Source: Frankiales bacterium (GTDB lineage: Bacteria > Actinomycetota > Actinomycetes > Mycobacteriales > SCTD01). From it: 25,461 nucleotides of DNA. Below are positions 7,238 through 16,653 of this stretch, in pieces. The first letter of the stretch is position 1. Each line of letters starts with the position of its first letter. The notes under the pieces were generated by a model. It searched no databases. It saw nothing but the letters and a program-made list of their open reading frames with translations, and had not been told where the DNA came from. Position numbers and translations under genes: made by a program. Location: positions 1 through 25,461 of the forward strand of contig JAODNQ010000149.1 of NCBI GenBank assembly GCA_025464695.1. Reading direction: 5' to 3'.

Positions 7238-9256
7238 CTAGCTGCGCGCCAGCACCCGCTGCTCGGAGTGCTCGTGCCCGGCGATCCAGTCGAGCAGCAG
7301 CTGCGGCGGCATGGGGCGCGAGAGGTAGTAGCCCTGCACGACGTCGCAGCCCAGCGACTTCAGCAGCGTCCAGGTCGCGGCGTCCTCGACGCCCTCGGCC
7401 ACGAGCCGCAGCCCCAGGTTGTGCCCGAGCTCGATCGTGGAGCGGACGATCACGGCGTCGTTGGAGTTCGACGACATGGCCGTCACGAAGCTCTTGTCGA
7501 TCTTGAGCTCGTGCGCCTGCAGCCGCTTGAGGTAGGCCAGGGAGCTGTAGCCGGTGCCGAAGTCGTCGATCGACAGCACGACGCCGATGTCGCGCAGCAG
7601 CCCGAGCACCTGCATGGTGCGCACCGGGTCGACCATGATCGTCGACTCCGTGACCTCGAGCGTCAGGCACTCGGCCGGCACGCCCCAGCGGCCGAGCAGC
7701 CCTGCCACCTGGCGCGGCAGGTCGAGGTCGGTCAGCACCCGGACGGACAGGTTGACCGCGACGCCCAGGGGCCGGCCGGCGTCCCGGAGCGCCCGGGCCT
7801 GCTGCAGCGCCTGGTCGAGCACCTCGAGGGTGAGCGCGCCGATCAGGCCGGTGTTCTCGGCCACGGGGATGAACTCGTCGGGCGGCACGAGGCCCCGCAC
7901 CGGGTGCTGCCAGCGCACCAGGGCCTCCAGGCCGACGAGCAGGCCGGACCGGGCGTCGCACTTGGGCTGGTAGTGGACGGTCAGCTGCCCCGCGCCGATC
8001 CCCTCGCGGAGCTCGCCGAGCATCGCGAGCTTCTCGGGGCTGTGCAGGTCGCCCTCCGGCGCGTACAGGGCCGCGCAGCCTCGGGTCTCCTTGGCGGCGT
8101 ACAGCGCGACGTCGGCCCGCTGCAGGAGCGACTGCGCGTCGTGCCCGTGCTGGGGGCTCAGGGCGATGCCGATGCTGGCCTGCACGTGCAGCCGGGCGCC
8201 GTCGATGGTCAGCGGCTCGCTCAGCGACTCCAGCAGCCGCGCGGCGACCTGGAGCGCGTCCTCCGTCCCGGCGAGGTCGGTGGTCAGGACCGCGAACTCG
8301 TCGCCGCCGAGGCGGGCCACGGTGTCGCCCTCCCGGAGCGCGTTGCGGAGCCGGTGCGCCACCTCGCGGATCAGCTGGTCGCCGACGTAGTGCCCCAGGG
8401 TGTCGTTGATCTCCTTGAAGTGGTCCAGGTCGAGGAGCAGGATCCCGGTCGTCGCCCCGGTGCGCTCGGCCTCACCGAGCAGGCGGGTCGTCCGCTCGTG
8501 CAGGAACAGCCGGTTCGGCAGTCCGGTCAGGCCGTCGTGCAGCGCCTGGCGCTCGCGCTCCGCGGCCAGCGCCGCGCTCCGGTGCACCGCGAAGATCGGC
8601 AGCAGCATCAGCGGCATCAGCAGGAGCGAGAAGTCGCTCGCGACGACGATGACCGGGGCGAAGGACAGCAGCACGCCCGACGTCGACAGCTGGAGCCGGG
8701 TGTCCTCCCGCAGGTGCGGCAGGATCGGCTGGTCCATCGCCAGCGCGACCACGGTGCCGGTCAGCCCGTTGTTCACGACGAAGAAGACCGCCCCGGCGAA
8801 CAGCGCGGCCCCGACGTCCCGCAGGGTGACCGGCGAGGCGTCGGCCAGGTAGCCGCGGTCGGCCATCAGGCAGAAGGCCGCCCGGGTCGCCGCCGCCGTG
8901 AGGATGAGCTGCGCGCTGTTGAAGACGAGCTTGCGCACCTCCTTGCGCCGGCGGACGTCGTCGACCGTGGCCGCGACGACCTGCGCGGGCACCAGCAGCC
9001 AGAGCGGGCCGAGCATGGCGACGCCGAGCACGAAGGTCGCCGAGATCGTGACCTCGTCGACGTCGTCCTCCCCGCGGGAGATGACGATCGGGTAGGCCTC
9101 GCCGACCAGGATCAGGGCGGCCAGCGTCAGCGCCACGCTGCTGGGGCGCTGCAGGTCCGACGTCGCCACGAGCAGCGACAGGTGCGCCACGCACGCGACC
9201 GCCAGCAGGCACAGGACGCCGATGTAGGTGTCCAGCCGGCTCGGTCTCCACCGCAC
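7238..9256 (-). CDS. Membrane-anchored GGDEF-EAL protein (diguanylate cyclase / c-di-GMP phosphodiesterase)
   Basis: 672 aa. Residues about 10-225 are a hydrophobic multi-pass region (roughly six to eight segments) that is not an obvious named sensor domain. A linker helix leads to a GGDEF domain (about 235-400): DGLTGLPNR at 241-249, DLDHFKEIND, and GGDEF at 317-321. An RxxD I-site (REGD, 308-311) lies the usual five residues before GGDEF. The EAL domain (about 410-660) has EAL at 444-446, NLSVR, EVTES, DDFGTGYSSL (564-573), KIDKSFV and EGVE, the residues needed for Mg2+ binding and catalysis. Both activities therefore look possible, with product inhibition at the I-site. GTG at 9256 has GGAGG 10 nt upstream. 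A GGCCGATGGG motif at 9335-9326 may be a FliA/WhiG-type promoter. It probably links a membrane signal to motility or surface behaviour. Confidence 0.93.
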   Translation of the reverse strand: MRWRPSRLDTYIGVLCLLAVACVAHLSLLVATSDLQRPSSVALTLAALILVGEAYPIVISRGEDDVDEVTISATFVLGVAMLGPLWLLVPAQVVAATVDDVRRRKEVRKLVFNSAQLILTAAATRAAFCLMADRGYLADASPVTLRDVGAALFAGAVFFVVNNGLTGTVVALAMDQPILPHLREDTRLQLSTSGVLLSFAPVIVVASDFSLLLMPLMLLPIFAVHRSAALAAERERQALHDGLTGLPNRLFLHERTTRLLGEAERTGATTGILLLDLDHFKEINDTLGHYVGDQLIREVAHRLRNALREGDTVARLGGDEFAVLTTDLAGTEDALQVAARLLESLSEPLTIDGARLHVQASIGIALSPQHGHDAQSLLQRADVALYAAKETRGCAALYAPEGDLHSPEKLAMLGELREGIGAGQLTVHYQPKCDARSGLLVGLEALVRWQHPVRGLVPPDEFIPVAENTGLIGALTLEVLDQALQQARALRDAGRPLGVAVNLSVRVLTDLDLPRQVAGLLGRWGVPAECLTLEVTESTIMVDPVRTMQVLGLLRDIGVVLSIDDFGTGYSSLAYLKRLQAHELKIDKSFVTAMSSNSNDAVIVRSTIELGHNLGLRLVAEGVEDAATWTLLKSLGCDVVQGYYLSRPMPPQLLLDWIAGHEHSEQRVLARS

Positions 9257-9273
9257 GCTGCGCGCACCTCCCC

Positions 9274-9297
9274 GTGTCGTCGTGTCGTCGTGTCGTC
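9274..9297. repeat. Three tandem copies of an 8-bp unit in the 5' leader of the GGDEF-EAL gene
   Basis: GTGTCGTC (plus strand) occurs three times head to tail at 9274-9281, 9282-9289 and 9290-9297. It lies 18 bp upstream of the GGDEF-EAL start codon and just beyond its ribosome-binding site. Copy-number change would alter leader length without touching the reading frame. Confidence 0.8.
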
Positions 9298-9327
9298 GTC
9301 CCGGCGCTCCGCCGGTGCTCGCCCTCC

Positions 9328-9356
9328 CATCGGCCGGGAAGGCCCGGAGCCTGAGC
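9328..9356 (-). promoter_or_regulatory. Candidate FliA/WhiG-type promoter for the GGDEF-EAL gene
   Basis: On the minus strand TCAG is followed by 16 nt and GCCGATGG, about 70 bp upstream of the GTG. The FliA/WhiG family consensus is TAAA-N15-GCCGATAA. The ten bases GGCCGATGGG recur upstream of the LuxR-type regulator (21221-21212), and the M23 peptidase gene has TCAA-N16-GCCGATCG. Shared spacing and position support the call, but it is by eye only. Confidence 0.4.
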
Positions 9357-9431
9357 CCTTGTCCTGACCTGCCGTCCCTTCACCTCCCGGCCCTCCCTGC
9401 CGATCACGGTCGGAAGCGCGGACACGAGGGG

Positions 9432-10871
9432 GTGGGCACGATCAGCGGAGGCGGCGTTCCCGCGGTCCTGCGCGTCCCCGGCGTGCTCCGGGCCGCCGGC
9501 CCCTACGGCCTGTCCCGGGTGGGCGTGACCATGGAGCTGCTCGCGCTGCTCCTGTTCGTCCACGAGCGCACCGGCTCGTGGTTCACGGCCGGCCTGGTCA
9601 ACTCCTGCTTCGCGACGGGCGCCGCGGTCGTGGCGCCCGTGCTGGGCCGCACCGTCGACCGCCGCGGGCAGACCGGCGTGCTCGTGACCTGCAGCCTGCT
9701 GCACCTCTGCGGCGTCGTCCTGGTCCTCGGCGCCGCCGGCTCCGCCACCGGCCTGGCCCTGGCGGGCGCCGCCCTCGCGGGAGCCGCCGTCCCGCCGGCG
9801 TCGTCGTGCATGCGCGTGCTGTGGTCCCTGCTCGTGCCCGAGCGGCTGCGCACCGCGGCGTACGCCGTCGAGTCGCTGCTCGTCGAGGTCGCCGAGCTCG
9901 CCGGCCCGGCGCTGGTCGGGGTCCTCGTCCTGCTCGCCTCCCCCCTGGTCGCCCTGGTCGCGGCGGTCACGCTCGTCAGCGGCGGCTCGCTGGCGTTCGC
10001 GGCCAGCCCCGTGTCGCGCTCGTGGCGGACCCGGCGCTCCTCGCCGCGCCCCACCGGGCTCGTCGGGCCGCTGCGGCTGCGCCCGGTGCGGCTGCTCACC
10101 GCCGTCGTCCTGCTGGGCACCGCGGGGTTCAGCGCTCTCGAGGTCAGCGTCGCCCGGTTCGCGGCAGGAGAGGGGCACGCCGGCGCCACCGGCCCGCTGC
10201 TCGGCGCGCTGGTCACCGGCAGCCTGCTCGGCGCCTGGTGCTACGGCCGCCGTCCCCGCACCTCCCCGGTGCCCGACCAGCTCGTCGCGCTCATGGCGGC
10301 GACCGTCCTGCTCAGCCTGTCCCCGCTGCTCGCCGTCGACCTGTGGAGCATGGCCGCCCTGCTCCTGCTCACCGGCACGCTGATCGCCCCCGCGACGTCG
10401 GCGCAGTTCATGGTCATGACGGAGGTCGCGCCGGAGGACAGCCGCACCGAGGCCTTCACCTGGGCCAGCACCGCCGGCTTCCTCGGCGTCGCGCTCGGGA
10501 CGGCCGTCGCGGGGACCGTGCTGGACCGCGGCGGCCCCCGGGTGGGGCTGCTCCTGGGCGCCGGGCTCGCGGTCGGTGCCCTGCTCGCGACCGTGCGGCT
10601 GCGCCAGGTGCTCCGGCCGGCGCGCGTCGAGCCGGTCTACACCGTGTGGGTCGAGGAGTACGACGAGGTGGTCCGCGAGCGCGACGAGGCGCTGGCCGCG
10701 CTGCGGGCCTACGGGGAGCGGTGCGACGCGATGGCCCGCGAGCTGGCCCTGCTCAAGCAGGAGCGGCGCGACGCCGCCCTCGCCGCGCTCGGCCCCCAGG
10801 CCGGACCGGCGGACCGGCCGCGCCTGCGTGCGGTCTCCGACGGCGAGCTGCGACGGCGCGACCACGCCTGA
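9432..10871 (+). CDS. Major facilitator superfamily (MFS) transporter with C-terminal coiled-coil tail
   Basis: 479 aa. An MFS-type array of hydrophobic segments covers about residues 15-395. The N-terminal signature is GPYGLSRVGVTMELLALLLF, and the loop-2 region is LGRTVDRRGQTGVLV, a variant of the MFS D-R-x-G-R-R motif. This suggests a drug or metabolite exporter, but the substrate cannot be read. Residues about 400-479 form a charged tail (VEEYDEVVRERDEALAALRAYG...ELALLKQERRD) predicted to be cytosolic coiled coil, which is unusual for the family. The start is uncertain. GTG at 9432 directly abuts GAGGGGG, too close for a normal ribosome-binding site. GTG at 9482 is an alternative that keeps all membrane segments. 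A TTCA-N16-GCCGATCA element at 9379-9406 may be its promoter. Confidence 0.82.
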   Translation: MGTISGGGVPAVLRVPGVLRAAGPYGLSRVGVTMELLALLLFVHERTGSWFTAGLVNSCFATGAAVVAPVLGRTVDRRGQTGVLVTCSLLHLCGVVLVLGAAGSATGLALAGAALAGAAVPPASSCMRVLWSLLVPERLRTAAYAVESLLVEVAELAGPALVGVLVLLASPLVALVAAVTLVSGGSLAFAASPVSRSWRTRRSSPRPTGLVGPLRLRPVRLLTAVVLLGTAGFSALEVSVARFAAGEGHAGATGPLLGALVTGSLLGAWCYGRRPRTSPVPDQLVALMAATVLLSLSPLLAVDLWSMAALLLLTGTLIAPATSAQFMVMTEVAPEDSRTEAFTWASTAGFLGVALGTAVAGTVLDRGGPRVGLLLGAGLAVGALLATVRLRQVLRPARVEPVYTVWVEEYDEVVRERDEALAALRAYGERCDAMARELALLKQERRDAALAALGPQAGPADRPRLRAVSDGELRRRDHA

Positions 10872-10899
10872 ACGGCTGTGCCGGGCGGCGCCGCGGCCG

Positions 10900-10905
10900 T
10901 ACCCT
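10900..10905 (+). promoter_or_regulatory. -10 hexamer TACCCT of a probable leaderless transcript (DUF3039 gene)
   Basis: TACCCT ends 6 nt before the ATG at 10912, the spacing expected when transcription begins at the A of the start codon. There is no purine-rich ribosome-binding site. Confidence 0.55.
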
Positions 10906-10911
10906 GGCGGC

Positions 10912-11142
10912 ATGACCGAGCTCGACACCCGTCCCGTCGTCGACCCCGAGCTGGACCACGGGAACGACGAGCCGAAGTACTCGCACTACGTGAAGAAGGA
11001 CTCCATCATGCGGAGCGCCGTCGAGGGCACGCCCTCGGAGGCTCTCTGCGGCAAGAAGTGGATCCCGAGCCGCGACCCGAAGAAGTACCCGGTGTGCCCC
11101 GCGTGCCTGGAGATGATGGACATGCTCAAGGCGATGGAGTAG
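10912..11142 (+). CDS. DUF3039 family protein
   Basis: 76 aa, the normal size for this small actinobacterial family. Conserved features are KYSHYVKKDSIM, a single Cys in ALCGKKWIPSRDPKKYPVC, and CPAC. The His/Cys arrangement (H...C...C-x2-C) suggests a small zinc-binding fold. Its function is unknown. The gene appears leaderless. Its last 17 bp overlap, antiparallel, the last 17 bp of thiD, so the two transcripts are complementary at their 3' ends. Family identification is firm. Confidence 0.9.
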   Translation: MTELDTRPVVDPELDHGNDEPKYSHYVKKDSIMRSAVEGTPSEALCGKKWIPSRDPKKYPVCPACLEMMDMLKAME

Positions 11143-11949
11143 CCGTCCCGGCCCAGCCGAAGTGGTCGAGCGGGCCGTGGCCCGCCCCGAGCCGCCAGGT
11201 GGCTCCGCCCGCCAGCGCCGCCGCGACGTAGGCCTTCGCGCCCCGCACCGCCTCCGCCGGCGACTGCCCCCCTGCCAGCAGCGCGGCCGTCGTCGCGGCG
11301 AAGGTGCAGCCGGTGCCGTGGTCGTTGCGGGTGTCGTGCCGCGGCGCGGACAGCTCGCTGACCTGCTGCCCGTCCCAGACGACGTCGACGGCGTCGGCCT
11401 CGGTGCCCCGCACCGCGTGCCCGCCCTTGACGACGACGACCCGCGGCCCGAGCGCCCCGAGCGCGCGGGCCGCCTCGCGCTGCTCGTCCCGGGTCGTGAT
11501 GTCCGCGCCGAGCAGCACCTGCGCCTCGAGCAGGTTGGGGGTGAGCACCTCGGCGTGCGGCAGCAGGAGGTCGACGTAGGCCCGCTCGGCGTCCTGCTCG
11601 AGCAGCCGCGCGCCGCTGCTGGCGACCATGACGGGGTCGACGACCAGGTGCGGCAGCCGCCCCGCGGCAGCGAGCCCGGCGACCGCCTCGACCACCTCGC
11701 GGGTCGCCAGCATCCCGGTCTTCACCGCCCCGACGCCGAGGTCGGCGAGGACGGCCTCGACCTGCAGCAGCACGAAGGCGGCCGGTACCGGGTGGACCCC
11801 GAGGACACCGGTGGTGTTCTGCGCCGTGAGCGCGGTGACCGCCGTGGTGCCGAAGACCCGGTGCGCGGCGAAGGCCTTGAGGTCGGCCTGCACCCCCGCC
11901 CCGCCGCCGCTGTCGGAGCCGGCGATGGTGAGGGCGACCGGGGGCGTGG

Positions 11950-11953
<4 letters not shown>
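11126..11953 (-). CDS. thiD: Hydroxymethylpyrimidine/phosphomethylpyrimidine kinase ThiD
   Basis: 275 aa, the usual length for stand-alone ThiD. It phosphorylates HMP to HMP-P and then HMP-PP for thiamin synthesis. Visible signatures are the N-terminal ALTIAGSDSGGGAGVQADLKAF, AVTALTAQNTTGV, VDPVMVASSGARLL, LTPNLLEAQVLLG and the C-terminal anion-hole motif NDHGTGCTFAA of the ribokinase fold. ATG at 11953 overlaps the stop of the preceding ThiE/TenI-like gene (ATGA), so it is translationally coupled and is the last gene of the riboswitch-controlled operon. Its 3' end overlaps the convergent DUF3039 gene by 17 bp, with no terminator hairpin between them. Confidence 0.95.
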
Positions 11954-13478
<1,525 letters not shown>

Positions 13479-13488
<10 letters not shown>

Positions 13489-14600
13489 GGCTGCCGCTCG
13501 AACCTGCTCGCGCTGAACGGCGCCGCCTCGTCGGGGAGCACGCCGGTGGCCAGGTAGGCCGCGGTGACGTCGGCGGTGACGGGGGTGAGCAGCACGCCGT
13601 TGCGGTGGTGACCGGTCGCGAGCACGAGGCCGGGCAGCGACGACGGCCCGAGCAGCGGGGCGTTGTCGGGCGTGCCGGGGCGCCAGGAGGCGAAGGTCTC
13701 GAGCAGCTCGAGCTCGCTGACCGCCGGCACGACCTCGTAGGCGTCGCGCAGCAGCTCGAGCACCGCGCCGGCCGTGACCCGGCGGTCGAAGCCGAGCTCC
13801 TCGACGGTCGCCCCGACGACGAGGCCGTGCGTCCCTGCCGAGGAGCCGTACGGCACCAGGTAGACCCCGCGGCCACGGACCAGCGCCCGCACCGTGCCGG
13901 TCAGCACCTGCTCGCCGCGCAGCCGCAGCACCTGGCCCTTGACCGGCCGCACCGGCAGCGCGGGGGCGCCGGGCAGGCGACCGCTCCACGGGCCGAGGGC
14001 GAGCACGACGTCGTCGGCGCGGTGCAGTCCGTCGCCGACCACCCCGACGCAGCGCCCGTGCTCGACGAGCAGCGAGGTCACGCGCTCACGGACGAGGTGC
14101 ACGCCCGACGCCGTGCAGGCCGCCAGCAGGGCGGCGTGCAGGGCGCGCGGCTCCACCGAGAGGTCGCCGGCGGCGTGCAGCGCGCCGCGCAGCCGCGGGG
14201 TCAGGGACGGCTCGCGGCGCCGGGCCTCCCGCGGCGTCAGCCGCTCCACGTCCAGCCCGAGGGAGGCCTGGAAGGCGGACAGGTCGGCGAGCACCCGGAC
14301 GTCGTCCTCGTCGAAGCCGACGAGCAGCGTGCCGGCGGTGCGCAGGGGCACGTCCACGCCGGAGGCGGCCACCAGGTCGGCGCCGAAGGCGGGGTAGCGG
14401 GACACCGAGTCCAGGGCGAGCGCGGTCAGGGCCTCCTCGCCGTAGGAGGCCTCGGTGACCGGGGCGAGCATGCCGGCCGCCGCCCGCGAGGCGCCGCTGC
14501 CCGGGTCGGGGTCGACGACCGTGACCTCGAGACCGGCTTGAGCCGACCGCCAGGCCACCGCGAGCCCGACCAGCCCGCCGCCCGCGACGACGACCGTCAC
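13479..14600 (-). CDS. thiO: Glycine oxidase ThiO
   Basis: 373 aa FAD-dependent oxidase of the DAO family. The dinucleotide-binding motif VVVAGGGLVGLAVAWRSAQAG is at the N-terminus, GASRAAAGMLAP follows, and FASWRPGTPDNAPLLGPS plus GHHRNGVLLTPVTA lie near the C-terminus, as in known ThiO. It oxidises glycine to dehydroglycine for ThiG and acts in the cytoplasm. GTG at 14600 is the only start in frame that keeps the GGGxxG motif. Just upstream are two ATGs followed by almost the same bases (ATGACGGTC), both out of frame. Each opens a 5-codon frame MTVLA that ends on the next start. Confidence 0.95.
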
Positions 14601-14628
14601 GCGAGGACCGTCATGCCAGGACCGTCAT
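14598..14628 (-). promoter_or_regulatory. Triplicated start region with two MTVLA mini-ORFs linking thiE to thiO
   Basis: Reading leftward, the thiE stop (14627-14625) lies within ATGA, and its ATG opens a frame M-T-V-L-A-stop. That stop overlaps a second ATG opening another M-T-V-L-A-stop, whose stop overlaps the GTG of thiO. The unit ATGACGGTCCTSGC is duplicated in tandem with one difference. The chain would let a ribosome terminate and re-initiate three times to reach thiO. Confidence 0.6.
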
Positions 14629-15236
14629 GACAGTGCTGCCAGCAGCGCCCGCACCGCGGCGGCGGGGTCGGCGGCGTCCGACACCGCCCCGACCACGGCG
14701 ACGCCGTGCGCCCCGGCGGCCAGCAGCGCGCGCACGCGCTCCACCGTCACGGCGCCGATGGCGATGACCGGGACGTCGACCGCGGCGGCCACGGCGCCGA
14801 TCCCGGCCGGGCCGAGCGGGTCGGGCAGCCCGCCCTTCGTCGTGGTCGCGTAGGCGGGGCCGACGCCCAGGTAGTCCGCGCCCGAGCCGACCAGCCGCCG
14901 CGCGCCGTCGGCGGTGCGGGTCGTGCCGCCGAGGACGTGCCCGGGGCCGACGACCCGGCGGGCGGCCTCCAGCGGCAGGTCGTCGGCGCCCAGGTGCGTG
15001 CCGCCGGCGCCGACCGCGAGGGCGACGTCGGGCCGGTCGTTCACGAGGCACAGCGCCCCGGCCTCGCGGCACAGGGTGGCGACCCGGGAGGCGAAGTCGA
15101 AGTACGCGCGGTCGGTCACGCCCTTGGCCCGGACCTGCAGGACCGGCGCCCCGGCCGACAGCGCTGCCTGCACGACCTCCAGCGGCCGGCGCCCCTCGCG
15201 GGCGTCGGTGAGGACGTGCAGCCGGCCGAGCGTCAC
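14625..15236 (-). CDS. thiE: Thiamin-phosphate synthase ThiE
   Basis: 203 aa TIM-barrel enzyme joining HMP-PP and thiazole phosphate. It has the canonical residues: VLQVRAKG, VNDRPDVALAVGAGGTHLGADDLP, YLGVGPAYATTTKGG and VPVIAIGAVTVERVRALLAAGAHGVAVVG. Minor deviations are GGTTRT where GxSxH is usual, and IAIGAV for IAIGGI. With NDR and TTTK intact, this copy, not the one at 11950-12525, should be the working synthase. GTG at 15236 overlaps the stop of the upstream permease (GTGA). Confidence 0.93.
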   Translation of the reverse strand: MTLGRLHVLTDAREGRRPLEVVQAALSAGAPVLQVRAKGVTDRAYFDFASRVATLCREAGALCLVNDRPDVALAVGAGGTHLGADDLPLEAARRVVGPGHVLGGTTRTADGARRLVGSGADYLGVGPAYATTTKGGLPDPLGPAGIGAVAAAVDVPVIAIGAVTVERVRALLAAGAHGVAVVGAVSDAADPAAAVRALLAALS

Positions 15237-16540
15237 CGGCGCAGGCGGCCGGGGAGCACGACCAGCAGGGTCAGCAGCGACGCGACCGTGAGGCTCACCA
15301 GCGACGCCGACAGGCCGTTCGTCGCGCTGATCCCGACGTCGGCCTGGCGGTCCGCCCACCACGAGGTCCAGCCGGCGCCCGTGCCGTCGAAGTACGTGGG
15401 GACGGTCAGCTGGTAGGCGACGAACCCTACGGCCCAGGGCAGCAGCAGCGCCGGCCGGGCGGGCGCCTGCTCGGAGGTGTCCCAGGTGCCGCGCGGCGCG
15501 AGGGCGTAGGCGACGAGGAAGACCCCGGCGAGCGGGACGAACACCGCGCCGAGCAGGAACAGGAACGGCTCGTAGGCCTGGACGTCCAGGACCAGCGCGA
15601 GCCCCGTGGCGACGGCCCCGACGACGACGGCCAGCACCCGGCGGTCGACCCGGGGCGCGACGTTCTGCGTCGAGACGGCTGTCGAGTAGATGTTCGCGAA
15701 GGCCTCGTCGACCTCGACCGACACGAGGACGAGCACGGCCACCAGCCCGAGCGGGACGGCGAGGAGGGCGTCGAGGACGTCGACCCCCGAGGCGCCGTAG
15801 GCCGACAGCGCCAGCACGCCGAGCGTGAACATGGTGAAGGTGGCGAGGCCGTAGCCGGCGGCGGTGCCGGTGAACGCGGTCCGCTCGTCGCGGGCGTGCC
15901 GGGTGTAGTCCGCGGCCAGCGGGAACCACGACACGGGCAGCGCGACCACGATGTCGACGGCCGACCAGAAGGAGCCGGCGCCGCCCTCCGTCACCTGCGG
16001 CAGCGGCTCGCGCAGCACCCGCACGAACAGGTAGGCGACGCACGCCAGCGCCGCCCAGAACGCGTAGCGGGCGAGCACGCGCACGACGCCCAGCGGCCGC
16101 AGCGCCATCAGCGTCGCGGCGCCGCCGGCCAGCAGCACGAACGGCCAGCGGGGGGCGTCGAGCGCCCGCGACGCCGCCTCGGCGATGACCACGGTCTCGA
16201 ACGTGGCCCAGCCCAGGCACTGCACGACGTTCAGCGCCGTCGGGAGCCAGCTGGTGCGGTGCCCGAGCAGGCCGCGCAGCAGCACCATCGCGGGCACCCG
16301 CTCCCGGGCGGCGGGGGCGGCCGTCGCGCCGAGCAGGAGGCCGCCGAGCAGCGCGCCCACGGCCACCGCCAGCAGGGTCACGCCGAGCGGCCGGCCGGCC
16401 AGGACGACGAACGCCGCGGCGACCGGCAGCAGGAGGCTGATGCCGAGGTTGGCCCAGAGGCCGAAGGTGTCGCGCAGCCCCTGGGTGGCCGGGGCGGGCT
16501 CGCCCAGCACGACGGGGGCCTCGAGGACGGTGCTGCTCAC
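15233..16540 (-). CDS. cytX: NCS1-family permease, CytX-like (putative hydroxymethylpyrimidine transporter)
   Basis: 435 aa integral membrane protein of the purine/cytosine permease (NCS1) family with about 12 hydrophobic segments. Family-type stretches are FGLWANLGISLLLPVAAAFVV, NVVQCLGWATFETVVIAEAAS, ALPVSWFPLAADYTRHARDE, SVEVDEAFANIYSTAVSTQN and FLFLLGAVFVPLAGVFLVAYAL. Riboswitch-controlled NCS1 members in thi operons are called CytX and are thought to import HMP or a related pyrimidine. That substrate is inferred from context. It is the first gene after the TPP riboswitch. GTG at 16540 follows GGGAG with a 6-nt spacer, and the GGGAG is part of the aptamer. Confidence 0.9.
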   Translation of the reverse strand: MSSTVLEAPVVLGEPAPATQGLRDTFGLWANLGISLLLPVAAAFVVLAGRPLGVTLLAVAVGALLGGLLLGATAAPAARERVPAMVLLRGLLGHRTSWLPTALNVVQCLGWATFETVVIAEAASRALDAPRWPFVLLAGGAATLMALRPLGVVRVLARYAFWAALACVAYLFVRVLREPLPQVTEGGAGSFWSAVDIVVALPVSWFPLAADYTRHARDERTAFTGTAAGYGLATFTMFTLGVLALSAYGASGVDVLDALLAVPLGLVAVLVLVSVEVDEAFANIYSTAVSTQNVAPRVDRRVLAVVVGAVATGLALVLDVQAYEPFLFLLGAVFVPLAGVFLVAYALAPRGTWDTSEQAPARPALLLPWAVGFVAYQLTVPTYFDGTGAGWTSWWADRQADVGISATNGLSASLVSLTVASLLTLLVVLPGRLRR

Positions 16541-16542
16541 AG

Positions 16543-16635
16543 GTGTCTCCCTACGCCGGCATGACCCGGACAGGTTCCAGCGGTCGACGGCCGGCCAGCC
16601 GTCCTCTCAGCCCCTTCGCAGGGGCTCCCGCACAC
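16543..16635 (-). ncRNA. TPP riboswitch (THI element)
   Basis: On the minus strand the conserved THI-box segments appear in order: GGGAGCCCC/GGGGCTGAGA (helix P2 and the pyrimidine-sensing core), a variable P3 hairpin (GGACGGCTGG...CCGTCGACC), then GCTGGAACCTGTCCGGGT, CATGCCGGCG and TAGGGAG. The closing stem P1 can pair GTGT (16635-16632) with ACAC (16546-16543). The last GGGAG is also the ribosome-binding site of the cytX-like gene, 6 nt before its GTG, so ligand-stabilised P1 would hide it directly. This indicates translational control with no separate expression platform or intrinsic terminator. It should repress the whole thi operon when TPP is plentiful. Confidence 0.95.
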
Positions 16636-16644
16636 GTGGGAGTG

Positions 16645-16650
16645 ACCCTA
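16645..16650 (-). promoter_or_regulatory. Candidate -10 (TAGGGT) for the riboswitch-controlled thi operon
   Basis: TAGGGT lies 4 bp after the stop codon of the S15 hydrolase gene and about 10 nt before the first aptamer base, in the right place to start a transcript at the riboswitch. No convincing -35 is visible. The whole intergenic gap is only 113 bp and is almost filled by the aptamer, so read-through from the hydrolase gene is the alternative. Confidence 0.35.
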
Positions 16651-16653
16651 GAC

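Noticed and set aside
8472..10928. 818-codon minus-strand frame spanning the MFS gene
   Set aside because: It is antisense to the MFS coding sequence and in a wrong frame to GGDEF-EAL. The composition is typical of a shadow frame.
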